Positions 10,856 to 22,800 of a stretch of DNA of 64,000 bases are shown here, piece by piece. The stretch comes from Datnioides undecimradiatus (taxonomy: Eukaryota > Chordata > Actinopteri > Lobotiformes > Datnioididae). The stretch's first letter is position 1, and every line of letters begins with the position of its first letter. Below the pieces are notes generated by a model. That model was not told where the DNA came from, searched no databases, and worked only from the letters and a program-made list of their open reading frames with translations. The DNA is taken from assembly GCA_008933995.1 (NCBI GenBank), contig WARS01000043.1, positions 1,650,501 to 1,714,500 of the forward strand, given 5' to 3'. The position numbers and the translations under genes were made by a program.

Positions 10856-13800
10856 GTAGGACGGACGGTGCTCATTACCGGGCTGTGTTTAATCAGTTTA
10901 ATCAGGCGTAGAGCTCAATCATGTGACTTGTGCAGACAAGCAAATAATGCCACCCGAAAGGTATTTAGTTGCTTTACTTACTTCCCTGCAAAACAAAGTC
11001 CTGCATTCAAAACCTAACCCGAATAAATAATGTTGCATGTATAATCATCAAAAGTACCACAAGTAACTACAAAGCTACTTTTTGTGCAGGAAAATAGTCC
11101 CTGTCAGTGTTTTACTATTATATATATGATGTTTCTTGATTAATAAGTGCTGCATTAATGTATATGTTGGGTTGTATTATACATTTTAAGTGTCTATGGT
11201 GCCCTATATTATATAAAATCACCAAATGTTTGTAGCGTCGCTGACCTGTATCTCCCAAAAGTTGTCTTCAGCGGCTGTTGGACAACTGCAGTGGAGTATC
11301 AATGTAAAGTTACATAAAATGGGAAGACTCGAGCAAATTACAAGTACCATGAATTGGTACAGTACTCGCATAAATACTCTAATTACTAAATATGTTTTAC
11401 CACTGCCAGAAAGGAATAATAGTTTAAATTCGTAAACACTTATAAGACAACTTTACAGGAAATAAGTCATAACACAGATCCGTTATTAGTATTTCATTCA
11501 TGATCGTGTATACTCTACTATACTTTACACTACTTATTTGTTCCCCTTTTATCTAAAAATGTAAAACTGTAGTTTGGTCATCAGATTAACTGCTCCTCCC
11601 GTGTATTGTCGTTACTGCAACATATTACTCTACATCTTTAATTGCCTCCAAAAGGGACCGGGGAAATCCTCACAATGCTGGTTATTGAGCTTCACGGTCT
11701 GGTTCACACCATATCATGTGAATGTACACATCCCAAGCGCAGTTGTTTATGTTTGCAGAGGGAGCGTAACAAGGTGAGCCATGACGTCTGACAGCGAGAC
11801 GCAGCGGTGGGACTTTATCTGCCTTCGCCCTGACACACTGAGACGACTTGTTATCATTTGAAGTGCATCGACTTTAACTTAATATTGACATTTGAGTCAT
11901 GATTGGAAATTTGATGAAATGTATAGAGCTGAAACAATTGATCAGTCAATTATTTGGCAACTATTCATCGTGATCAGTCTCAGTTTCACTCCTTTACCGG
12001 TTGAACATGTCCGCAAGCTTCTCTAAAGTGCCCTCACATGTTACAGTAAACCGGTTATCTCAAGTTGAACACATCTCCTTTCGCTTTATGAAATTGTAAA
12101 AGGCATCTCCTTAGTATTTCCTGCCATATGGTTTAAACAGTTAATCACTTAATGAAGAAAACAAAATCAGCAGATTAATCCCTTAGTTAAATGTGTTATT
12201 TTGTCTTAATTTAACAAAAAAATATTAATAACCCCAGATAAAATCTTAGGACCAATTCACCTGAGAAAACAGATGGTAACAGAGTACATATGTGTGTATG
12301 TGTAAGTGTGGTGTGGTGCGAACCCTGGCAGGCTCCATAACCAGTATTTTCAGGATTTCCCCTCTCACGCTGTGATGAAATACATTCCCGCTGTATACCT
12401 GTGACTCCACCGCAGCTTAAGGATGCGAGCGTGTAAGATCAGAGTCGTCGATGGGGACAGGAAATGGGCAGAAACCCACTAGGCTTCATAACTGCCATTG
12501 CCAGGTGTGCCTCCACTCTATTTGATTTCCTTCAGGATGATACATTGGACATGTTCAAATTGAAACTGAAAATATTTCAGCAGTGCTGGTGACTTATCTG
12601 TCGAGTGCATTTCCATGTGCACGGCGCAGCATGGGGGGGAAAAAAAAAATAGAAATGATAGAAGTGGTGTTCAAAACATCCCCGGCAACACATCAAGACC
12701 GCCTGTGATTAAATTTACCTTAAAAATCGTGCCATTTGATAGATGGATACCCTTTAATTTATCAGATGTACATCACCTCTCTTCCCTCAGGTGGGTACGA
12801 AAATGAAAAATGGACCCAGATATCCGTTCTGTGGCTGTAGTGTAGTCTGTGAGCCACTACTATTGATCCACCCATGCAGATCTGCTTTCCTTCGGGGGCT
12901 TACAGAAGCAGCTGACAATAGCAGGCTAATCTCCTCTTCCATTCTGCTGCATTTTCTAAGTGAAAATAGACAGCAATACTGAGTTTGGTATATACATACA
13001 TATATATTTCTATAAAGAGAAGTTTAATCCCGAGACAAGAGACACTTACCAAAGATGGAAGGGCCACAGAATTTATAGATGAAATCATGAATGATATGAG
13101 GAGGAACTTGTGGTGGTATCCTGCTGAGCACTGGTGCAATGGTCGGAGAATTTAGTGGCAAGCTGGTGACAGTGCTACCAGTTGGTATTTTGATCCCCCA
13201 TGGGCACTTGGGGGATCAGTGACCAAATGCTTGTCAGCTCACACTGCCTGTTTAGTGGGAATCCATCGTACTGGTCACCGCGTGCCTCATCTGAACCTTT
13301 ACCGCATCTGCCCAGATACCGTGTGTGAGAATACATAATCGTTTACCGCACTTCTAATATCACAATCTCCAAGAAAGCGCAGGTGGATTGGGAGATGAAT
13401 GTTGTTTAGCATTCATTGGATAAGAAAAGATTAATCCTTTGAACCCTGATTTGATACAAATTTATCACGTATTACGCCCAACCCGAAGCGATGTCGAGGG
13501 TTGCGAAATGCGTTTTTCTTTTTGCATCAGATAATGTAACCTTAACTGTCACGACTGTTATTAAAGCAGGGTGTTAAACTGTGTCACAGCAAAGATTTTC
13601 CCCAGAACAGGACACAAACTTCTTCCCTCGGCGTGGTTTTGAGTGTCAGATGCAGCTTTTTCTTAGTGAAATCTAAATGTGCAGGGCGCCCTGAACTAAG
13701 ATGAGGTGAAAACAGTGTTACAGGGGTGTTTGCATCCAGTCCTAATGTCAGTTTTGTTGTTAACTGAATTTTTCCCACTGTGCAGCGTGGAGTACCCTGC

Positions 13801-16800
13801 AGTCCGGTGGCTCAGTATTAGACGCAGTGGAGAATGGCTGTGCCCGTTGTGAAATGGAGCAGTGCGATGGCAGCGTGGGCTTTGGCGGGAGCCCAGATGA
13901 GTCCGGAGAGACCACGCTGGATGCCATGATCATGAACGGGTAAAACCGCCGACAGCCTGCGTGCTGTTATTAAAACTAAAAAATGGGAAGTCAAATGATT
14001 AAAAAATATTTGCGATGACGCATAATTTGGCAGTAAAGACTGGAAACATGGACGATGGAGTCATTTGTGTAGGCTATTGGAATTGAATTGCTGTTTTGTT
14101 TCAATTTGTGTGCAGCTGTGTAACACACCACGCACCCAGTTCTATTTTGTGAAATCTTGTGTGCTTGACAGAAGTTTGCAATACGCAGAATTCCCCTAAA
14201 GTTAGAACAAGAAGTCAAGACACAGCTGTAGAACGGAGAGTGATTAGAAATTATTTATATATTTTAATATGACCTAGATCTTGACCACTCTAATTAGGCA
14301 CCTGCAGCTGTCAACATATTGTTCAACTGTCTTACAATTTGCGCTGGTGCTGCCTTTGTATCTTTAACATTTACAGCAATAACTGGTTGACCTTTCCAGC
14401 CAGCCTTTCTTTAATAAAGCACTAATTAAGATTCTCATTAGGATCTGAAAGCTTGGAAGTTATTAAGCCCTTAACTTACAAACATTTACAGACTCAGAAG
14501 TTATCATGGGAGACAAATGTCAGCTCACAATGAGACAAAAGGCAAAGCGGCGAGCTGATTAAGAATCTATGGTATGTTCCTTCTTTCATTTTACATGAAA
14601 ATGGACTTTTTTTGGGGGGGGGGGGTTACATAGTCATGAATAAATCGCAGGGAGAAGATAGTCTCCCACACAGTATCCAATATAGCCGCATAAGAAATCC
14701 AGTAGCTATCACCAGCGCATTTTGACTGAGCACAAGAATCGAAACACCTGTACAGTCTAATGCAGTCCGGTAAAACAGCCCTGTAATGAATACGAGCTCT
14801 GTATAAACCTATGAAAGTATGATGTTCAATTTATGATACTGTATCTGGGAGAATAAATATTTGAAACGCCCTCTGTGACTCATTACATCACCACCACGAG
14901 CTGCAGCCTCACAAGCTCAACTTCACTCTGACACTCAAAGAAAACTACACAGTATGCTGTAGGTTTACCAGCTCTAATATTTACCACAGGCTGTGTTTTT
15001 AAAATAAATTGCATTACATTGGACATTTTTTTTGTATAATTAGCTTAAAAATGGAAAATGTAGGCCTGTAATCTTATCCTGAGTACCATTTTATTACGCT
15101 AATTAGCTGATCTCAACCACAATATGTTGCAAAAGTTGCAAATAATATCTAGGAAAAGCACTTCCACAGAAACAAAATACAGTGTTTTTATCGTCTTTGG
15201 TCTCATTTGATTCATCATCTGTACAAAACTTTTTTTCTGTTAATCACTGGCCAGCGTCAGGGATGCGCAGCTGTTGTTAAAGTATTTATGTACTAGGAAA
15301 GGAGAGGGATGGCCTGCCGTCTCTTTAAAAGCCCCCAGTGGAGTTTTGCTGTAAACGGACCAAAGTTATGTTCACATTCAGTGTTACCAAAATGCATTGT
15401 GCGTGTCCTTGAGGTTTAACAAAAGTTATGAATGCACTTCCTTGCAAAACTATTTTTTCCTTCCTGAAACCTGCGTTGTTTACATCCACGGCTGCAGGTG
15501 AATAGTCTTTTATGCCCGGGAACATTCCTAACTAACCCTGAGGTATCTAAGTTGCAGCCATGATACGAGATGAGAGAATGCTCTCTAAATGTTAAGGAAA
15601 AGGTGCATTAGTTCCTCCTTTCTTATCACCTTGAGCATACACTGGACCATCCTTAACGATGAAAAAGGTACTAATGGCATCTTACAATTCTTTGCAGCAG
15701 CAAACATTCAAAGCAACGCATCGCTCAGCTGCCTACTGCGGCGCAGACCGATTCTCTTTGGACCGTGATTGTTCTGCAAGAATGGAGCTTTTATGAATTC
15801 TCATTCACATCCTTCCTTAACCTGATAGTTTTCTTATTCTCTACCTTTGCTGATATGTTGCAGTACCGTAGCTCATTACTGCCACGTGTTTGAACCACCA
15901 AATTTCTATTCATATTGCTAATAGAGGTCAAAACCACAACAGGGAAGCTTTAAACTTGTGTCCAGTGAACCAGTGTTATGCATCTCTGTGACCAGGGATA
16001 CAATGGAGGTGGGTGCAGTTGCAGACCTGAGAAGGGTCAAGAATGCCATTGGAGTTGCGAGAGCTGTGATGGAGCACACCGAACACACACTGCTAGTGGG
16101 AGAGTCAGGTATGTGTGGCTCAACGTCCGCAGAAGTTTATAAACTTCATTTACAGGCCAGCAGTGATCTGACACGTGAGTGGAAGTAGTTGAGTAGACAT
16201 GTAAAAAAGGAATAAATGATGTTTTAAGGAGACACCTCGATGTATGAATTTGCATTAGTTATCTCCACCAGGTACTTGTCACATTAGAGCACATTAAAAT
16301 ATTTTAGATGCTAGAATGACCTTTAATCCCAAGGTCACCAACATCAGCACTTTGGTATTGGTCACATTCTATGAACTTATATAGAAGGAAAAAATAAATA
16401 AATTATATATATATATATATAAAAATTATATATATATATAAATACAATAATTAAAAAAATACATACATATCTATATAATTTAATTTATATATGTATGTAT
16501 TTATATCTATTTATACACACACACACACGTATGTATATATACATACACATATATATACACACACACACACACGTATATATGTATAGATAGATATATAAAA
16601 GCACAGAGGAGGAAGATGAGCACATTTCTGATTTAAAAGAACCCGAAGGCCAACAGTGAACGGGTTTTATTCCACTGTGAAAAGCGTCTTTCAACTCAAA
16701 TCATTTTGCTTGCATATCAAGAAATTATGAGAAAAACTTTTTATTTTATTTTTTCCCCAGTTAAATTTAACTCGCTGAATAAAATACTTGTCTTAATTGA

Positions 16801-19800
16801 ACCACCGTTCATGCGGGATTGTTAAGGTCACAGCTGTTCAAAATCAGAGCGATGTTAAGACTCCCTCACAAGCCACAGCTACAAGTCTAAATGAGATGAA
16901 ATTGCCTCTAGTTCCTCCTTTGTTTGTGACCCTTTGTTTTCTTATAACCCAAGGTCAGTGTGGCTCAGAATGTGTAACTTGACCTGAAAGTATTACTTCT
17001 CTCTTTATAGCCTCTGTGTTTGCTGAAAACATGGGCTTCGTCGCAGAAGACCTGACTACCAACAAATCTATGAATATTTTCTCACAGTGGCTGAAGGGCA
17101 ACTGCCAACCTAATTATCGAAAGGTGTGTGTGTGTGTGTGTGTGTATTCGAGTGTGTGTTTTTCTCACTTGTGTTGGCTACAGGCGTGCTGCTTCTAAAA
17201 GATTGATATTAAGCAGGGGAATTGACAGGCATACTAAAGTAGTTCACAGAAAGTCAGCTTTTGTGGTAGAGGTGATGCCCTACAGTGCTGGTTTGTTACA
17301 AATCTTTAAAACTAACCTGTTCACTTCCACAGTAACACCTCAAAACCTCCAGGATAAGATTTTTATTTCCTTTTAACTCAGCCCTTATTGTTCCTGAGAG
17401 AGTACGCAGTCTACTATTGATCAAATGTACACCATTTTACACTTGTGGCTGTCCAGTACAATGCCGGACCTCTATTGATGGTCTCTGAGCAGCTTCATTA
17501 CAAACTTTAGGAGTGAAGCGCCTTTGTTCAAGGTCATCTCAACAATAGTTGGGCGCAAGACAATGATGATCACTTCTACATGTTCAAGTTTTCTCAATTT
17601 ATTCATGCCACTAGATCTTTTTATTTAGCAAATTTGATAAATTGACCAAAATTAAGGTTAAAGGTTCTAGTTTGTGTTTTAATGAGGTACCATAGTCGGT
17701 GTATTACCTACAGATGAAGGTAGTAGGTAGAATAGTCTCACAGCTTTGCCTTGCCACTCTTTCTGATGGGAACATGAAGCCGTTGTAACCATCTACGCTC
17801 TCCTCAAATCCAGACCCCTTTAACAAAACAGTCATTTTAACTCACAGTGAACTGCAGATTTAACAGTGCCTCGATTGGTTAGTTTGTTTGGATCGTTGAA
17901 GCAGCGGTACACCAGCAGCTCTTGTGTTCTGCAGCGAGGTAAAGTGGTGAAAATAACCTAAATGTAGCTGCGGGTCGGCCTTCTTTTAGGTGTTTTAAAA
18001 TGCATTTTGCTGCTGACCTCAGCCACAACAGAACAAGGTTTACTTCATTCATCAGTACTCTGATAAGTACCTCACACAACCCCACTTAACAAAACAAAAA
18101 AACAGAGCTATCCTTTTAAGAGGGATAGAAAACGTTTAGCTGTAAACACCGACCCAAATCAGATGAGGGAGCGCAAAGCACTGGTCTCCATACATGTAAG
18201 CATTTAATGTGTACGAAAATTATATAACCCGTTTGACAGCGTTTCATCTTCCTGTAAACTTTCGCAGCGTAGCCGAGGTCACAGGAGAACAACTGTACCT
18301 GAATTTTTTATAACTAAAGAGAATGTTTTCAAGGGTTTTACCTTCACCTTCATGAAATGGAATATAACAGACTTTGCTTCATGAATAATGCACAGGCACT
18401 TTCATAAAGCAGACTAGTTGATCCCAACTTTGGTTTATTGATGGCGTGACGGAGACGCTGCGAGAAGGTAATGCTGATAGACACATTCTATATGAAAAGA
18501 GCTTTTTACGTCTCCATGTCCATGTTTTGTGACAGTTCAACTCCAAACTTGCCATTTTATTTATTTTTTAAGCAGGATTGTACCTTACCAAAGGAGGGCA
18601 GTGAACTTTTTCACACCTTCCTGCAGGTCAAGCTGCAAAACTCAGTCACTTTTAAGAAAGGCAGAAAAATGCCTCAAGGTAGAGAGACAGAGAAACCCTT
18701 TGTCAAGCTACACTAGACACTAGGTACAGCAGGTTGTCTGCCTCACTAAAATATGATATTTGACTGCTGCAGGACACATTTTGGCTGCAGCGAGTATTAA
18801 AACCTAGATGTTTTGTTCATATGGCGGTTCTGTCAGTGGAAGCAAGATTTCAGAGAGACTCCCCACTGTTTATTATTCGGTACCAAACCACTTTAAGGCA
18901 ATAAGGGTGATAGTTTATTTCATTACATAACAGTAAATGCCTGCAATTTACCATAAGTCTCGCTTGTGGGCTATTACAATAATTAAGTCCATAGATAATG
19001 GCATTGTGCAGACACTTATGATTTTTTCTTTCCTGTCAAAAGAATGTGTTTCCAGATCCTTCCACATCCTGTGGACCCTACAAGCCCAGGGCAAAACTGA
19101 GACAGAACAAGAGGGCACAGCATGCTAATACGCACTCCCACGACACCATAGGTGGGTTTAATCTGTTAGTATGGAGGGTGAAGTCGGCTCTCCTCAGGCC
19201 ATTTTTATACAGTTTAGTATTTAAGCACTTCATTGAAGCTAGACAGGGATGTGTGAGAGAGTTTTACAGCACAGTGTGCCCAAAAGGTACATCTGACAGG
19301 CCTAATGAAATAGCGGTTAGCAGGAAACAATTCAGTTTTGAGGTCTTAAATTTGTGTCTCTGTCCAAAAAGATCCAGTCTAACACAAATTCTTACCTGGC
19401 CTCTTTTTAATGTTGTCTGAGTTGGACTAATGTATTGTTCAGGGTGCCTGCAGCCGCTATGAATTTGCTGTTACGCTCACAAAAACCTTCAGCAGTACGA
19501 GCAAAACCTCACTAGAGAGTCTGAAACGACTTTGTCTGGCTGCCGGGATACCTTGATGATGGCTGATGTCTCACTTTTCTTTGTTTTGGCACCAAGGGAT
19601 GATTGTTCTTGATCAGGATGGTCACCTGGCTGCTGGCACATCGACCAATGGCCTGACTCACAAAGTTCCAGGGTATGTCAATTATTTAAAGCAAAGCCAT
19701 TTTTGGTCATTTTAAGCAGGGCTTGTTCTTGGCCATTGGGAACGAGTGTAACAAATGAAAGCTGTGGAGAGAGAGAGAGCTACCTAAAGCCACCATAGTC

Positions 19801-22800
19801 GGCCCACCTACTTTAGACAGCAGTCAGCGGCGGGAGTAATGGTACAGGAGGAAATGTACTGCTGTGGGCAGGGTCAACAGCAAAACATATTTTACCTCAA
19901 AGACAATCACTGAAGCCGTTATAGCCATCTATGCCCTCTTCAAATCCACTACACTCCTTTGACAAAAACAGTAATTTTACCTCACAGAACACAGGAGTCG
20001 CTCGTATACGGCCGCCTTGATCGGTTAGTTTGTTTGTGTTATCGTGCGGCTTCAGGGTTTTAAAAGTTTGCTGAGATTCACTCGAGTTGCACAGTAACAC
20101 GAGCACACTAACCGATCCAGACAGCGGTACCTGAGAAACTCCTGTATTCTGCGAGGTAAAATTATTGTTTTTGTCGGAGGCTGGTTGCTTTGGAGAGTGC
20201 AACTTAACGGCTTCGGTCTTCCATCAGAGAGGGCTGCCTGATGGCAGAGTAGAGTGGTGAAAATATTCTGTATATAACATGCACTCAAACTGATATTATT
20301 ATTATTTTGTTGGTCTTTCTAGGGTGACTAAAATACACTTTGCCCCTGACCCCATACACAGCAGAACATTGCTTACTTTCAGTTATGTCACACGTGCTGC
20401 TACTCCAAACAGTAACTGTATTATAAGTGCTTAAAATGTAGGTTTTGTAGTAATTTGCAACACTAAATGAGACTGATGCTTAAAAACTGACTCTTACGGT
20501 GCAGTTACACGGTGGCCATTTGTTGCATTTTCAGCAGCAGCTTAAACTAAACCTCTTCAGACTGATGCACTGACTGTTTCATAGCTGGAAATCATTTTGC
20601 ATAGGTGCATATGAAGCGTCGGTCTATGGTTAAACTCTGCGCTCATTCCTGTTCTGCAGCCGTGTTGGAGACTCGCCTGTCGTGGGAGCAGGGGCCTACG
20701 CAGATAGCTCAGCTGGTGGTGCTGCGGCTACCGGAGACGGAGACCTCATGATGCGCTTTCTACCAAGGTACCTCACCCATTGGCCTGTTGTAAAATAAAG
20801 TGCTACTAAATTAAAAATGCCTTTTTCTGCGTTGTTACCTTGGGTGCTCCACTGTGCTGCACCGAAGGAAACTGCGGCTTCAAAGCGGCAACAAATAGGA
20901 CATTTAAGAAGGAATGTCGAGATTCTTCACACCTACGTATTTTTTATTATTTGTCCCAGAAAAAGAAAAGGGATCCAGTAAAGTATGTAAGTAATGCAAA
21001 AGAGGATTTATTTTTCAGCGTGAGCAAATATGATTTTCAATGCTTTCTCTCCCTCCATTCAAAATTCGTATGGAAATGATTTCCCATTATAAAAAATCAT
21101 CCATCAGAACGTCTCTAACTGTTCTGCAGAATAATAATAATAATAGTTCCACGGGGCATGTTGACGGCATCTCGGCTCTTTTGTGCGCCTCTAACCAGGG
21201 TTTATTCCCAGGCCACCTTTTTTGAATAATAGGACTGTTACACGTCTTTTCCTTGACAGCAGCATTGTGTTTCAGAGAATATTGACATCTGTGACACATG
21301 TAGTTTTTAAAACAGCCAATTTCTGGTGTGAACCCTTTACTGCAAGTGCAACAATAGCATTATAAAGAGTGGAGGCGTGACTACATTGCCCCAAAACTGT
21401 CATTTGTACATTCCACAGAAGAGGCGAGATTTCACTTAAGCTGCTGTTTGTTTCCAGGCTGTGAGAATATGGCAGTCTCAGAAGAGGCTATTTTATATTT
21501 TAAGATTTATTTATCCAGGATAGTTTGGCAAGTGCACACACTGTGTTTTTTTTTTTTTTTTAAAGTTGGTCTCAGCTTTACATTCACAGTCACACACAAC
21601 TACACCTCCAGGGCTGCCTGTCTCAATCATAGCTTTCTGAGTCACTTCCTTTTTCAAGAGGACCTTGCAACGAGCGGACTCAAGAATGTTTATCATTCAT
21701 TCTGCACGGCCACATTTCTCCCAGCTGTCCAGGAATTTTGAACCGATAAGTGCGGCTACAAGCCTTTCTGTTGGCCGTGCTGTCAGAATGTAGCGGCCAC
21801 ACATCATCGGCAGCAAGGGGACTATTCAAAAGTTGGAATGGTCCAATAACTGGACAAGGTCTTCCCATTTGTGTCCAGAGCGTTATGAGACACATTCGAC
21901 TGTTTCTCATAATACTTGTGCATATAATGACACCTAATATGGTACATCTCCTGTCAGACACCGAGGAATTAGGTTACTAAACTTTTTCCACTTTAAAACA
22001 CTTGTACCGAGGTAAATTTTAGGAATTTGTAATGTGCCACTGTGTTTTCACTAACTTCAGGCTAATGGAATTAATGGCACACCTATAGTGTCTGTGTAGA
22101 GCAAGCTGAATGCCTAAAAAGCTGTGTCAACACCCCCTTGCCATGAAGTGAGGGTGGGAATATTGCTATTTAAAAAACCCCCCAACATATTTAAACAGCG
22201 TTTCCTGACATTAGATCTGTTTGCATCAGATTTATCCCACGCCATAATCGCAAGCGCATCCCTATCATCATCCTGGTTGGTGGCCCTGACAGCACTCGTT
22301 AGCTCGCCTCATGTGTACCGCATGTAATCCTGCCAACAGTTACTTGGCTGTGGAGCTGATGAGGGCCGGGGCAGATCCCTCGGCAGCCTGCAAGACGGCC
22401 ATTTCCAGAATCAAGAGGCATTACTCGGGGTTCTTTGGAGCCATCATCTGTGCTAACACAACAGGCCATTATGGTGAGTGCTAAGGTTCACAATTACAGA
22501 CTGTTCAGCTGCCAGCGCCGCACACCTGACATGCACGCTCACATCTGCAGAGGTGCTGGCAAGGAGATGTACACACATGAACACGGTGATAAGAACAATT
22601 GTTTTCATTTGTTAGCTATAAATATAATTCACCTAAAAGTATGTTAAGCTATATTATAATAGAAAGGTATTGAAACAATTAGATGACAGCTTAATGTAAA
22701 TTAGGCCTAGACAGATAAAATAGATCGATTTTGATGCTTATTGAGAAGAAACCCACATGTCCAGTACCATAAATGTGTATGCAATTAACACATTTCTCTA

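Larger units (their letters stand above)
10856..13785 (+). other. aga: aga intron 1
   Basis: Largest aga intron (2.9 kb). Holds two interspersed elements (10955-11415 and 11924-12190), a perfect hairpin at 13191-13218 and a second TCATGTGAC site at 10919-10927. No internal exon is evident. Confidence 0.85.
17124..19042 (+). other. aga: aga intron 4
   Basis: 1.9 kb, beginning in the (GT)n tract and containing a MITE copy at 17775-18062. No exon evident. Confidence 0.85.

Noticed and set aside
16485..16694. Minus-strand Cys/Ile/Tyr-rich ORF
   Set aside because: Translation of an AT/CA microsatellite.
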